From NCBI GenBank assembly GCA_963798445.1, contig CAWCTH010000011.1, positions 1-64,000 of the forward strand: a stretch of DNA of 64,000 nucleotides. Reading direction: 5' to 3'. The position numbers were made by a program, and so were the translations under genes. Source of the DNA: DASXAI01 sp963798445 (GTDB taxonomy: Bacteria; Actinomycetota; Acidimicrobiia; Acidimicrobiales; Ilumatobacteraceae). The first letter of the stretch is position 1. Every line of letters begins with the position of its first letter. The notes beneath the pieces are model-generated. The model made no database searches. It was not told where the DNA came from and saw only the letters and a list, made by a program, of their open reading frames with translations. This document shows positions 23,289 through 32,193 of the stretch, piece by piece.

Positions 23289-24143
23289 GTGAACGTTCCC
23301 GCAGCCCTGTTCGAACGTGACGGGGCGACACTGCTGCCCACGACGCTGTGTCGCGGACCGTGGGACCCCGCGTTCCTCCACGGCGGTGCGGTGTGTGGTG
23401 CCCTGGGATGGGCGCTGGAGCAGACCCGCCCCGGCGACGAGTTCATGTTGGCGCGGGCCACGATCGAGATCCGCTCGATGGTGCCGCTCGCGCCCCTTCG
23501 CACGCACGCAACCGTCGTGAAGCCCGGCCGGCGCACCCAGGTGATCGAAGCGACGTTGACGAGCGACCGGGGTGTCGTCGCGCGAGCGACGAGCCAGTGG
23601 GTTGCGCACCGCCCGACCGAGGCGTTGCGCTCACCGCAGGGGGTGCCGGCTCGACCCGACGAGGCCGCCGAGCTGGGTGACGGCGCGAACTTCTCCTACC
23701 CCCGACCGGGCTTCAACTGCGACGCCGTCGAGACGCGCCCATTGTCCGGTACGACCGAGACAGCCGGGCCGGGATTGATCTGGCTACGTCTGCGCACCTC
23801 GGTCGTCCGCGGCGAGCCGACGTCGTCGTTGCTGTCGCTCATGACGCTGTCCGATCTCGGCGCCGCGGTTGGTTGGGACCACAGCCCGAGCGGTGCGGCG
23901 TTCATCAACGCTGACGTCACCCTGCAGATCAATCGCTACCCCGTTGGGCCATGGGTGCTGATGGACAGCCGCGTGCACGCATCGCACCACGGCATCGGCT
24001 TCATGGAGACGGTGGTCGGCGACGACACCGGCCCGCTCGGTCGCGTGCTGCAAACCCTCGTCGAGACCCCCGAACCCCCGCCGGGCGGACCCGCCGCGCC
24101 CACGGTTCCGCAGCGACTCCTCGAGGATCAGCTCGAGCCGTAA
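23289..24143 (+). CDS. Acyl-CoA thioesterase family protein (TesB-like double hotdog)
   Basis: The 284-residue protein is a double-hotdog thioesterase. The N-terminal hotdog includes WDPAFLHGGAVCGALGWALE and ARATIEIRSMVPLAPLRTHATVV. The C-terminal one includes WLRLRTSVVRGEPTSSLLSLMTLSDLGAAVG and WVLMDSRVHASHHGIGF. Actinobacterial relatives hydrolyse acyl-CoA thioesters of unknown chain type. The GTG at 23289 is the first start of the frame. It stands alone; 24144-24369 after it has no supported gene. Confidence 0.85.
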   Translation: MNVPAALFERDGATLLPTTLCRGPWDPAFLHGGAVCGALGWALEQTRPGDEFMLARATIEIRSMVPLAPLRTHATVVKPGRRTQVIEATLTSDRGVVARATSQWVAHRPTEALRSPQGVPARPDEAAELGDGANFSYPRPGFNCDAVETRPLSGTTETAGPGLIWLRLRTSVVRGEPTSSLLSLMTLSDLGAAVGWDHSPSGAAFINADVTLQINRYPVGPWVLMDSRVHASHHGIGFMETVVGDDTGPLGRVLQTLVETPEPPPGGPAAPTVPQRLLEDQLEP

Positions 24144-24369
24144 GGATGAAGCGCTTGAGCGCGATCATCTCGGCGACAGCGTCCGGGGGGTGCGTTGCCG
24201 GGAGATCAGAGCACTGGATATCCGGCGAACTGCAGGCCGTGCCGCCGATGAAGGCGGCCACGATGGTCGACGCACAGCCAGCATGCCGTCATCGGCAGCG
24301 GGCATCCGGCTCGGTCCGTCCCGACACGCGACGTCCGACTGAGCCGCGGGACATGAGCCACGACGAACG

Positions 24370-25098
24370 TCACCGGACCGCGAACACGATGGCCGACGCG
24401 CCGGCGGCGAACATGAGCGTGAGGACGAGCCAGCGGAACCGCTCGCCGTGAACGTGTCGACGCGTCGGCCAGCCCAGGGCCTGGCCAACGATCCAGGCAG
24501 GCACCGCCAGTGCCGCCGCCCTCAGACCGTCGCTCGTGACCTTGCCATCGAGGGCGAAGACCACGATGGCGGCCACGTTGCTGAACGCGAACACCGCGAG
24601 GATCGTCGCTCGGAACCGATCCGCCTCCAACTCGCGCCCCTGGAGGACGAACACCAGAGGTGGTCCGTTCGTGCCCAGCGAAGTGTTGAGGACCCCGGAG
24701 AGGAAGCCCGCAGCGTGATCGAGCGTCGGACCGACGTGGTTCAGCCGCACGCGCGCCGCCAAGAGCCCGGTTGCGACCAGCACAGCGATCCCGAGCCCGA
24801 TTCGCAACCAACTGTCGGCGACCACGTTCAGCGCGACGAGCCCAAAAGGCATGCCGAGGTAGGCCGCGATCACAAGCCGCCGAACGAGCGGCCGTACGGC
24901 ATGGGCACGCTGGTGCAACGCCTGCCAGAGGCTGGCAGAGCCGCCGAGGAGCGTGGCGATGACGACCGCCTGCTCGACAGGGATCGCGAGCGTCATGATC
25001 GGCATCGCCAGTAGTGCGAACCCGAACCCTGCGATCACCTGCACGAACGACGCCAACAGGACCGCGAGGGCCACGACGGTCAAGTCACCGGTAGACAC
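24370..25098 (-). CDS. TauE/SafE family permease
   Basis: The 242-residue integral membrane protein has about eight hydrophobic segments and the TauE/SafE pattern of two repeats. The first is ALAVLLASFVQVIAGFGFALLAMP; the second starts DHAAGFLSGVLNTSLGTNGPPLVF. Family members move sulfonates, sulfite or other organic anions across the membrane, or have unknown cargo. The start is the GTG at 25098. No sulfur-metabolism gene is nearby, so the substrate is open. Confidence 0.88.
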   Translation of the reverse strand: MSTGDLTVVALAVLLASFVQVIAGFGFALLAMPIMTLAIPVEQAVVIATLLGGSASLWQALHQRAHAVRPLVRRLVIAAYLGMPFGLVALNVVADSWLRIGLGIAVLVATGLLAARVRLNHVGPTLDHAAGFLSGVLNTSLGTNGPPLVFVLQGRELEADRFRATILAVFAFSNVAAIVVFALDGKVTSDGLRAAALAVPAWIVGQALGWPTRRHVHGERFRWLVLTLMFAAGASAIVFAVR

Positions 25099-25160
25099 GG
25101 GACCATCATGGCCTTGAGTCCTTCGCCGCCCGATGCCGGGCCAGAGGTCCCCGAAGACCG

Positions 25161-25433
25161 GGCATACGGCACACCACCGCCGTCACGGAACGATGTGACG
25201 ATGGCTCCCTCGACCTGGCCGAGCATGGCGATGAACTGCGTGAACGACCCGACGTTGCCCGGGCCAGCGGCACGAGTTACCGACAAGGCGTGCTCGGGCG
25301 GCAGCCAGTACGTGCCGTGGGCGGCGTCGCGCTGCGTCAGTCCTCGGTGCCCGCCGAGGGCGTGCACGTCGGGGGCGCGGCGGGCAGCATCCTCGGTTTG
25401 GTCTCGTGACAGTTTGGGAACAAGGTCAGCCAT
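25161..25433 (-). pseudogene. Fragment of a class I methyltransferase (winged-helix N-terminal region)
   Basis: The 91 residues read RDAAHGTYWLPPEHALSVTR and NVGSFTQFIAMLGQVEGAIV ... FRDGGGVPYA. This is the region between the winged helix and the SAM domain in a common actinobacterial methyltransferase family (TYWLPPEHA...GGGVPY). Both the N-terminal helix-turn-helix and the whole SAM-binding domain are absent. It is a gene fossil between the TauE permease and a small membrane peptide. Confidence 0.6.
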
Positions 25434-25503
25434 GTACATAGGTGGTGGCGTCATCGTCGTGATCCTCATCGTCATTGTCGTTCTGCTCCTCCTTCGGCGT
25501 TGA
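25432..25503 (+). CDS. 23-residue single-span hydrophobic peptide
   Basis: The frame encodes MYIGGG followed by about 15 Ile/Val/Leu residues and a terminal Arg-Arg, then TGA at 25501-25503. Very short proteins beginning MYIGGG with one hydrophobic segment recur in many bacteria. The composition here is exactly that of a membrane-spanning peptide. The ribosome site is weak (AAGG). Function unknown. Confidence 0.5.
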   Translation: MYIGGGVIVVILIVIVVLLLLRR

Positions 25504-25523
25504 CGCGTCCGGAGGCCGCGGTG

Positions 25524-25604
25524 GTGTCGAACGTTCTCGACCGTGGCTTCGTCTGCGACAACGCCGACTGTGAGGCCTTCGGCGAACCCATGGGGTTCGA
25601 GTAG
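25524..25604 (+). CDS. Possible 26-residue Cys-pair microprotein
   Basis: GTG at 25524, ten bases after GGAGG, opens a 26-residue frame with GFVCDNADCEAFGEP, a CxxxxC pair. The last codons lie in a 22-bp tandem duplication, so the stop is repeated. It may be a microprotein or chance; no family is recognised. Confidence 0.25.
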   Translation: MSNVLDRGFVCDNADCEAFGEPMGFE

Positions 25605-25628
25605 CCAACCCGTGGGGTTCGAGTAGCC
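25585..25628. repeat. 22-bp tandem duplication
   Basis: Two adjacent 22-bp units (25585-25606 and 25607-25628) share TGGGGTTCGAGTAGCC and differ at one base (A or G). It is a recent duplication in the gap before the BrkB gene. Confidence 0.85.
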
Positions 25629-25699
25629 GGCGGCCGGCCGGTCACCCGCCGAAGCGGACGGCTGGTGACCCTACCGGCGAGGATCGGAGGCGCTCGCTG

Positions 25700-26557
25700 C
25701 TACCCCGCGTCGTCGACGGCCGGGCTCGTCACCGCGGCCGTGCCGTCGACCTCGGCGCCGATGAGCACCATCAGCGAGCTCAACCACAGCCAGAGCAGCA
25801 AGACCACGATCGACGCCAGCGCACCATAGGTCTTGCTGTAGCTCGAGAAGTTGGCCGTGTAGACCGCGAAGAGGGCCGACACGATGAGCCAGCCGAGCAT
25901 CGCGACGATCACACCTGGCGTGACCAGGCCCAGCCAGGCGCGCCGCTTCTCCTTCACCGAGAGCCGGTAGAGCAGCCCGATGCCGGCGATCATCACCGCG
26001 GCGAGTATCGGCCATCGCAGGACGCCGAACGCGATGCGGCCCGCCGTTCCCAGCCCGGCGTCGGACAGCAGCGGCGGGACCGCGGCGATGACGAAGATCA
26101 CGATGCTGAGAAAGACGATGGCGCCGAGGGTGAGCACCAACGCCTTGCCCCGCTTCGTCACGAAGCTCTTCGGTTCGTCGTGCTCGCGAGCGACGTGGAT
26201 CCCCGTGATGAGCGCAGCCATCCCTCCTGACGCGCTCCACAAGGCCAGCACGATGGCAATCAGCAGCGTGACCGAGACTCCCGCCGTATTCGCGTTCACG
26301 ATCGACGTGAGTTGGAACACCAGGAACGACTGGACCTCCTTGGGCAGTGCCGACGCCATGTCGGTCACCTGCCTCGTCACGTCGTTCGGATCGGCCACCA
26401 GCCCGTAGATCGAGATGATCGCAATGAGGGCGGGCACGAACGCCAAGAACGCGTAGAACGCCACGCCCGCCGCTACCAGGGTCAGGTTGTGTTCGCGTAA
26501 GCGAGCCGCGAGCCGGGAGCCGACCGAGCGAAACCCAGCTGAACCAGAGTCAGCCAC
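25700..26557 (-). CDS. YihY/BrkB family membrane protein
   Basis: The 285-residue protein has six hydrophobic segments and the YihY/BrkB signatures: LVAAGVAFYAFLAFVPALIAI in the first, LWSASGGMAALITGIHVARE in the middle, and FSSYSKTYGALASIVVLLLWLWLS near the end. The family was once called tRNA-processing RNase BN in error; its members are inner-membrane proteins of uncertain function linked to serum resistance and envelope processes. The start is the first ATG of the frame, at 26557. Confidence 0.92.
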   Translation of the reverse strand: MADSGSAGFRSVGSRLAARLREHNLTLVAAGVAFYAFLAFVPALIAIISIYGLVADPNDVTRQVTDMASALPKEVQSFLVFQLTSIVNANTAGVSVTLLIAIVLALWSASGGMAALITGIHVAREHDEPKSFVTKRGKALVLTLGAIVFLSIVIFVIAAVPPLLSDAGLGTAGRIAFGVLRWPILAAVMIAGIGLLYRLSVKEKRRAWLGLVTPGVIVAMLGWLIVSALFAVYTANFSSYSKTYGALASIVVLLLWLWLSSLMVLIGAEVDGTAAVTSPAVDDAG

Positions 26558-26626
26558 GGCGCGACCTTACGGCTTCTACCTGACTTCAGTTCCTGAAGCC
26601 GTCGTGCGACCCGCGAGACTTGGGCC

Positions 26627-27448
26627 ATGATCACCTATCGACCCGTCGGGTATGCGCCTGTGGAGCTGGTGCCCGACGTCTACCTCATACGTCAGGCCTG
26701 CGCCGCCGCGGGCGATGTCCAGACGGTGTACATGTCGTCCCTGCTGATTCGCGGTAGCGAGCCGTTGATCGTCGACACCGGCCCGCCGGTGGCTCGTGAC
26801 GTGTGGTTCGACGCGGTCTGGTCGCTGGTCGATCCCGCCGATGTGCGATGGGTCTTCGTCTCCCACGACGACGTCGATCACATCGGCAACGTCATGGAAG
26901 TTCTCGCCATGTGCCCGAACGCCACCCTGCTCACCACCGCCTTCGCGGTGAGCCGATCGACGGCCGCATTCGACATGCCGTACGAGCGGATGCGCTGGCT
27001 CAACATCGGCGAATCCCACGACATCGGCGACCGCACCATCGACATCGTCACTGCGCCCGTCTTCGACAGCCCCACCACCAGCGCCCTCCACGATCGCAAG
27101 AGCGGCGTCACGTGGGCCGTCGACACGTTCGCCAGCCCGGTGCCCGTCGACGACCCTCCCGCATGGGCCGAAGACCTGGACCGAGCGGCGTGGGAGGCGG
27201 CGCTCCCCGTGCTCGGCTTGAGCGGCGCGCCGTGGGTGAGCGCCATCGACCCCGACTGGTTCCACCGCCGGCTCGACGACCTGCTGGCACCGGACCCGTC
27301 GGTCGTGGCGTCCTGTCACGGCGCCGCGCTGCGGGGCGACACTCTCGCCCGCGCGGTCGAGCTCTACCGGAAGCTGCCGGGCAGCAAGGTCGCGCCACCC
27401 GCCGAGCAGGCGCAGCTCGAGGCCCTGCTGCGCACCCACCATCCCTGA
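26627..27448 (+). CDS. MBL-fold metallo-hydrolase (flavodiiron-like)
   Basis: The 273-residue protein is a metallo-beta-lactamase fold protein with SHDDVDHIGN (the HxxxDH metal motif in the HxDxDH form of flavodiiron proteins), LIVDTGPP before it and TWAVDTFASP after it, plus a late SCHG. This set matches the oxygen-binding di-iron module of ODP/FprA-type proteins, but no flavodoxin domain follows. It may bind a di-iron centre or act as a hydrolase. It is convergent with the DUF389 gene; the 90 bp between them hold no clear terminator. Confidence 0.88.
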   Translation: MITYRPVGYAPVELVPDVYLIRQACAAAGDVQTVYMSSLLIRGSEPLIVDTGPPVARDVWFDAVWSLVDPADVRWVFVSHDDVDHIGNVMEVLAMCPNATLLTTAFAVSRSTAAFDMPYERMRWLNIGESHDIGDRTIDIVTAPVFDSPTTSALHDRKSGVTWAVDTFASPVPVDDPPAWAEDLDRAAWEAALPVLGLSGAPWVSAIDPDWFHRRLDDLLAPDPSVVASCHGAALRGDTLARAVELYRKLPGSKVAPPAEQAQLEALLRTHHP

Positions 27449-27537
27449 CGCCGACCGGCGTTCGGTACCGCCGCCGGCTGCGACGCGAGGTGCCAGTCGA
27501 GCCAGCGGAGCGCAGGCACCGGTGCCGTCGACCGTCC

Positions 27538-28479
27538 TCACACCGACGGGATGATTCGTTGGCGGACGTGTCGCCACAGGCGTCGCTGCACCACCAGGCC
27601 GACGGCGCCCACGGCGATCAGGATGGCCACGTTCAACAGCAACTGGATGAGGGAGCCGCGTGCTTCGCTCCAGTTCTGAAAGGCACTCGACACGCCGATG
27701 TCGGCGGCCGCCGGAATGGTGGTCACCGAGATGAAGACACCGATGAGCGCGCCGGTGCGGGCCTCGACCAGGGACACGACCCCGACGATGCCGGCCAGCG
27801 TGGCGACGATGACGGAGAACACGTTCGGGGTGTTGATCAGATCCGACACGGGCCGAACGCCAATGCGAAATGCAGCCGGTTCCCAACCTGCGGCCCGCAC
27901 GACGATGCTGAAGATCAGTGTGACGACGATGGCCGTCAGGAGGCCGAAGAAGAGCGCCGCCGCGCCCGTTCGGACTCTGGCTCGATCGCGCTTGTTGAGG
28001 CCGAGGGCCACGCTGATGATGGCCGCATATTCTGGGCCGACGACCATGGCGCCGACCACCAGGATCTGCGAGTTCGTGAAGATGCCGACCGCGGCGATCA
28101 GCCCGGCGATCACGAGCAAGGTGAACCAACTTGGTGGATACCGTCCCCCGGCTCGGATCCTCGCCTCGGCCTGTTCCCAGACGGGGGCCAGTCGCAGGAC
28201 CCGCGGCACGAGGGCCTCGGCGCGGTCGCCTCGGTCGGAGAGCTCGGCGCCGACGTCGTCGATGATGATCGATCCCCGTTCGACGACGCCAAACGCTCGC
28301 ATCTCCCGAAGCACGGCGTTGGCGTCGGCGGTGATGACGTCGAACTGCACCGCGTCGCCGTCCGGGTTGCGCACGACACCGTCCAAGACGATGAGGTTCA
28401 CCACGCCGGGTCGGCCCGACAAGGACGCCACGAGGCCTGGCGTGACGTCCGGTGGGCTGACGGCGCGGATGTGTTTCAT
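27538..28479 (-). CDS. DUF389 (TIGR00341-type) membrane protein
   Basis: The 313-residue protein starts with a ~110-residue soluble region (VVNLIVLDGVVRNPDGDAVQFDV, RGSIIIDDVG). About six transmembrane helices follow, with the family block NSQILVVGAMVVGPEYAAIISVALGL and a second one ISVTTIPAAADIGVSSAFQNW. DUF389 proteins are of unknown function and are often induced by envelope or metal stress. The ATG at 28479 is the natural start. It is divergent from the small HTH frame at 28555. Confidence 0.92.
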   Translation of the reverse strand: MKHIRAVSPPDVTPGLVASLSGRPGVVNLIVLDGVVRNPDGDAVQFDVITADANAVLREMRAFGVVERGSIIIDDVGAELSDRGDRAEALVPRVLRLAPVWEQAEARIRAGGRYPPSWFTLLVIAGLIAAVGIFTNSQILVVGAMVVGPEYAAIISVALGLNKRDRARVRTGAAALFFGLLTAIVVTLIFSIVVRAAGWEPAAFRIGVRPVSDLINTPNVFSVIVATLAGIVGVVSLVEARTGALIGVFISVTTIPAAADIGVSSAFQNWSEARGSLIQLLLNVAILIAVGAVGLVVQRRLWRHVRQRIIPSV

Positions 28480-28554
28480 GCCGACAGGTTCGCGCTCGTC
28501 GCGCCACTCTTCGTGAATGGCGCACTCGGCCGTCGGCCCCCGTACCGTCCCGGG

Positions 28555-28810
28555 ATGGCGGGGGAATCACGGGGACCGGGGCGGGTGCGCGGGCGTGGCG
28601 ACGCAGAGCGTGCGCCGTCGAGGCATGACCAGGTCGTGGCCGATCTTCTCGGCGCCCTGGCCCAGGGCCTCACGATGCCGGTGGCCGCCCGCCTGTGTGC
28701 CGTTTCCCTGCGCACCGCTCATCGACGGCTGGCCGAGGCCCGTGCCGTCTTGGGTGTCGCCGGTACGAGTACCCTCTTCGCCGGCTCGGCCCCTCCGTGC
28801 GCGCCGATCG
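28555..28810 (+). pseudogene. HTH (LuxR/sigma-like) regulator fragment at a junction
   Basis: From the ATG at 28555 the frame contains DLLGALAQGLTMPVAARLCAVSLRTAHRRLAEARAVLGV, a clear sigma-4/LuxR-like helix-turn-helix. Soon after VLGV the sequence changes into the reverse strand of the delta-60 repeat gene. Both genes therefore lose their ends at about 28780-28815. The HTH domain itself is complete, so a short protein could still be made, but no natural stop follows nearby. Confidence 0.5.
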
Positions 28811-30247
28811 TCGGTGACGAACCCAGGTCCGTCGGCCTGGGTGGCAGTGACGTTCAGCACCACCGCCGTCGCACCCGTGGTGGGTACTCCTCCACGGCCG
28901 GCGACCTGGACCGTGATCGTCTGGTCGGCACCGGGCTTGGGTCCGGTGTAGTTCACGCCCGGTGCCCTCGTGTCGAGGATGCGGGCCGGCGTGACCGGGG
29001 TGAGCTTGGGTGGGGCGACGCCCGGTACGCCGGCGGTCAGGTAGCGCCGCACTTCGACGGTGTCGACGCCGCCGAGGGCGAGCACCTTGCTGTCCGGCGC
29101 GGCGGCAACACCGGCCACCGGCGCTCCGTCGATGGTGCCGTCACCCCCGAAGGTGGTGTCGAGCTGACCGGCCGCGTTGCGGACCTGCACACCGCCAGTG
29201 GCGCCACCCTCCCAGTCGGTGAGTCCCATGGCGAACCGCCCGTCGGGCATCGCCACCAAGCCGGTGAAGAAGAGGGTGCTGTCTTCGGAGACGGGCGGCA
29301 CGAGGGTGCCGGCGGCGGTCACGGAGAAGATCGACCGCTCTGGGCCGTTCGGCCCCATGATCTGGCTGGCGGTGGCGAGCACGCCGCCGCCCGGCAGGGG
29401 GGCGACGCCGTTGATGCCGCCACCGATGTGCGAGATGAGCTCGGGGTTGAGGTTGGTGACCGTGCCGCCCGCGGTGAGCCCGTAGACCAACGCAGTGGCG
29501 CCGATGCCACATGCCTCCGTGGCGATGATGAGGCTGCTGCCGTCGGGCTGTGCCACCGGCGTGCCGGCGCTGAAGCCGCACACGCCGCTCGGCGTGATGT
29601 CGTCGGAGAACGCCTCGCCGTTCGTGCCGTATGTCGTGTCGGTGGCGCCGTGCTCGTCAAGGCGCGTGGCGAACACGCCGAGGTTGCTCGAGAACTCGAG
29701 GCCGCCTCTCATGCCAACGACGATCAGGTCGCCGCCACTCTGTTCGAAGGCCGCGGTGAGCTGCATGAACTTGTTGTCGCCAGCGGCGAGCTGCAGGTAG
29801 CCGTTGCCGTCGAAGCCGGTGTCGGGCTGGCCGAGCGCCGTCAAGCGGGCCACGATGCCCGTGGTGGGGCTACCGACAGATCCGACGGCCACGATGTCAC
29901 CGTCGGTCATGACGGTGAGGTCGACGAACGCACCGTCGGCGTTGGCGAGTTGGGCCTGCCCGTTGACACCGAAGGTCGTGTCCGGGGTGCCGTCGGCGTT
30001 GAAGCGCGTGACGACCTCGAACCCCTGGGCGAAGCCGCCGGACAGCACGAGGACCTTGCCATCGGGCTGCGTGACGATCCTGGTTGGCGTGGCACCGGTA
30101 TCGAGTGGCGCGGTCGCAATGCCGTCACCGCCGAACGTTGGGTCCAAGTCACCGGAGGCGGCTGTTGCCGTACCGGCCATGGCGATGACGCCACCGGTCA
30201 GCAGCAGCGCCGCCGCGCCAGCGCGCCGAAAATCGCGTCCTACTCAT
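28567..30247 (-). CDS. Delta-60 repeat secreted protein, 5' frameshift and chimeric 3' end
   Basis: The main frame (28567-30180) carries repeated delta-60-type units: GDLDPTFGGDGIATAPL, GTPDTTFGVNGQAQLA, GQPDTGFDGNGYLQLA, GATDTTYGTNGEAFSD, GQLDTTFGGDGT. After the repeats comes a domain beginning TPARILDTRAPGVNYTGP, also found in the arylsulfotransferase at 49-52 kb, which breaks off after GPGFVT at about 28814. Everything downstream of that is the HTH gene read backwards. At the 5' end a strong site (GGGGGAGA) precedes an ATG at 30247 that reads MSRTRF. Removing one T from a TTTT run would join it to RRAGAAALLLTGGVIAMAG, a textbook signal peptide ending TATAA. Confidence 0.72.
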
Positions 30248-30430
30248 GTGCTGTCTCCCCCTCGAGCGCCCGCCGCGCATTTGCGTGTCGGAGGGATGAA
30301 AGGGGAGGCGGCCTCGGGGCCGCATCATCAGATCGCGCCAATAGCAACTGCTCGTCGTGGGGACGCGAACGCTCAGGTGTCGGCCAGGACGCCGTCGGGA
30401 CGTGCTTCCCGTCGCCGTAGCCTTGCGCCC

Positions 30431-31282
30431 ATGAGTTCGCTCGCGGTCGAGCAGTTCGTCGACGGGGCCTTCGGGCGCCCGGCAGCGCGACTGCGGCCGT
30501 ACGTGGGCCGATACTCGGGCTACTGGCTCGACGGCTTCGGGCCCGGTACCCATCAGGGCCTTCCGTCGGGCGCGCTCACCATGGTGCTCAGCCTCGGGCC
30601 TACCGTCGACGTCGCGGTGATGCCCGATCCCACCCAGGCGCCGGCGTCCTACGACGCGCTGGTCGGCGGCCTGCACGCCGCGCCCGTCACGATCGCCTAC
30701 GAGCAGAGCCAGCGCGGCATACAGGTCGACCTGACGCCGTTCGGGGCGCGCGCCCTCTTCGGGCTCCCGGCCGGCGAGCTCGGCTCCGCCGTCGTCGCCC
30801 TCGACGAGCTGCTGGGTCGCCGCGCCGACGAATGGCTCGATCGCATCCGTAGTACGTCCACCTGGGCGGCGCGCTTTGCTGTCCTCGACGACGTGCTGCT
30901 GCAGGCCCTGCTCGACGGTCCCGAGCCACCGGCAGAGGTGGTGCGGGCATGGGAACAGCTCGTGGAGGCGAGCGGCGACATCGAGGTCGCGGCCCTGGCG
31001 CGCGACGTCGGCTGGAGCCGGCGCCACCTCGCTCAGCGTTTCCAGGAGGAGCTGGGCCTGTCGCCAAAGGTGACGGCGCGCGTGCTGCGGTTCGACCGTG
31101 CCCGGCGCCTGCTGGGCCGGCCGGTGCGACCGGCGCTGGCCGATGTCGCCGCCTGCTGCGGCTACTACGACCAAGCTCATCTCAACCGCGAGTTCCGCGA
31201 GCTCGCCGGACTCAGCCCGACGGCGTGGCTGGCCGAGCAGCTCCCATCCGTCCAAGACGCCACGGCGCCGCTGAGCGCATGA
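30431..31282 (+). CDS. AraC-family transcriptional regulator
   Basis: The 283-residue protein has an N-terminal ligand-binding-like region (LRPYVGRYSGYWLDGFGPGTHQGLPSGALTMVLSLG, DUF6597-like) and a C-terminal AraC HTH of about 100 residues. The two helix-turn-helix units are VAALARDVGWSRRHLAQRFQEELGLSPK and LADVAACCGYYDQAHLNREFRELAGLSPTAW. The ATG at 31282 minus 851 (30431) suits the family. The VOC gene begins seven bases after the stop, so the pair forms an operon; such AraC-VOC pairs are common in actinobacteria. Confidence 0.92.
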   Translation: MSSLAVEQFVDGAFGRPAARLRPYVGRYSGYWLDGFGPGTHQGLPSGALTMVLSLGPTVDVAVMPDPTQAPASYDALVGGLHAAPVTIAYEQSQRGIQVDLTPFGARALFGLPAGELGSAVVALDELLGRRADEWLDRIRSTSTWAARFAVLDDVLLQALLDGPEPPAEVVRAWEQLVEASGDIEVAALARDVGWSRRHLAQRFQEELGLSPKVTARVLRFDRARRLLGRPVRPALADVAACCGYYDQAHLNREFRELAGLSPTAWLAEQLPSVQDATAPLSA

Positions 31283-31289
31283 TCATCCC

Positions 31290-31691
31290 ATGACAACCAA
31301 CAACCCACCCACGGTGTGGCCGTGCCTCAGCTATCGCGACGCCCTCGCCGGCATCGACTTCTTGAAGCGGGCCTTCGGCTTCGAAGAGACCCTCGTGGTG
31401 AAAGGCGAAGATGGCCGCGAGGTTCACCACGCCGAGCTGCGCTGGCCCGAAGGCGGCGGTGTGATGCTCGGCTCCTCCATCGAGGGCGCGGGCGAGTTCA
31501 CCGGCCGGCCTGCGGGCGCCGCCAGTCTGTACGTGGTGACGGATCATCCCGACGCCCTGTTCGAGCGGGCCTCGGCGGCCGGCGCCGAGCTGGTACGCGG
31601 CCTGCACGACGAGGACTACGGCAGCCGGGGCTTCAGCGTCCGCGACCCCGAAGGCAACATCTGGAGCTTCGGCACCTACCGAGGCGAATGA
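31290..31691 (+). CDS. VOC (glyoxalase-fold) protein
   Basis: The 133-residue protein is a PhnB-like single VOC module: PCLSYRDALAGIDFLKRAFGFEE, then VHHAELRWPEGGGVMLGS, LYVVTDHPDALFERASAAGAEL and the closing YGSRGFSVRDPEGNIWSFGTY. It lies seven bases downstream of the AraC regulator and is probably controlled or partnered by it. Substrate unknown. It is convergent with trmO with only four bases between the stop codons. Confidence 0.9.
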   Translation: MTTNNPPTVWPCLSYRDALAGIDFLKRAFGFEETLVVKGEDGREVHHAELRWPEGGGVMLGSSIEGAGEFTGRPAGAASLYVVTDHPDALFERASAAGAELVRGLHDEDYGSRGFSVRDPEGNIWSFGTYRGE

Positions 31692-31695
31692 CGCC

Positions 31696-32160
31696 TCACC
31701 AGTAGCCGGCCATCAGCTCCACCGCCCACGCCGGTTCTCTGATCTCGCCGCGAGGTGCGAAGCCGGACAGGTAAGGCTTCACGTCCAGCACCGGGGTGCC
31801 GTCGATGGCGTCGAGTCCCTCGACCCACACGGCCAGGCCGGCGGCGCTGAGCACTCGGCAAACGGTGACGCCGATCCGGTTGGGTCGATCCTTGGCGCGC
31901 TGAGCGAGGATGCCAGTGAGCGGCCAGTCGTCCCGGCTCCTCGGACGGCGCGCTCCGGTGCAGACGCCGTCGGGGTCGACGAGGTGGAAGAGGTACACCA
32001 CCTCGATGTGGCTGAAGCTGTCGATGCCGCGAGCCGCATCCTCGCCCAGCACAGCTGGATCGAGATCGATGCGGCTCTCAACGGCGTCCCAGTCGTCGTC
32101 AACCGCGGTGCTGCGACTCGCCCGCACCACCCCGATCGGCTGCACACTGAAGCGGGTCAT
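31696..32160 (-). CDS. trmO: TrmO-like tRNA(t6A37) methyltransferase
   Basis: The 154-residue protein is of the TrmO/UPF0066 family, which N6-methylates t6A37 in tRNA. Family blocks are QPIGVVRASR at the start, SFSHIEVVYLFH, RPNRIGVTVCRVL and GLDAIDGTPVLDVKPYL. The Asp-Pro-Tyr-like DVKPY motif near the C-terminus is the family's most conserved piece. It is complete at the usual bacterial short length. Assignment of the exact tRNA target rests on the family. Confidence 0.87.
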   Translation of the reverse strand: MTRFSVQPIGVVRASRSTAVDDDWDAVESRIDLDPAVLGEDAARGIDSFSHIEVVYLFHLVDPDGVCTGARRPRSRDDWPLTGILAQRAKDRPNRIGVTVCRVLSAAGLAVWVEGLDAIDGTPVLDVKPYLSGFAPRGEIREPAWAVELMAGYW

Positions 32161-32193
32161 GGGCCCGCACGGTAGATCGGTCCGCAGGTCCGG

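Noticed and set aside
3382..26000. A second copy of the tRNA-Lys 3' end as the other attachment site
   Set aside because: No repeat of the T-arm and acceptor sequence was found within the accessory region. The outer end may be deleted or lie outside the repeat length I could see.
26576..28570. A 664-codon minus-strand frame
   Set aside because: It is antisense to the MBL gene and a shifted shadow of DUF389, with no domain signal.
26803..30420. A 1205-codon open frame on the plus strand
   Set aside because: It runs antisense through DUF389 and the delta-60 gene and across the MBL gene in another frame. Its sequence is Arg/His-rich with no domain except the short HTH at 28555.
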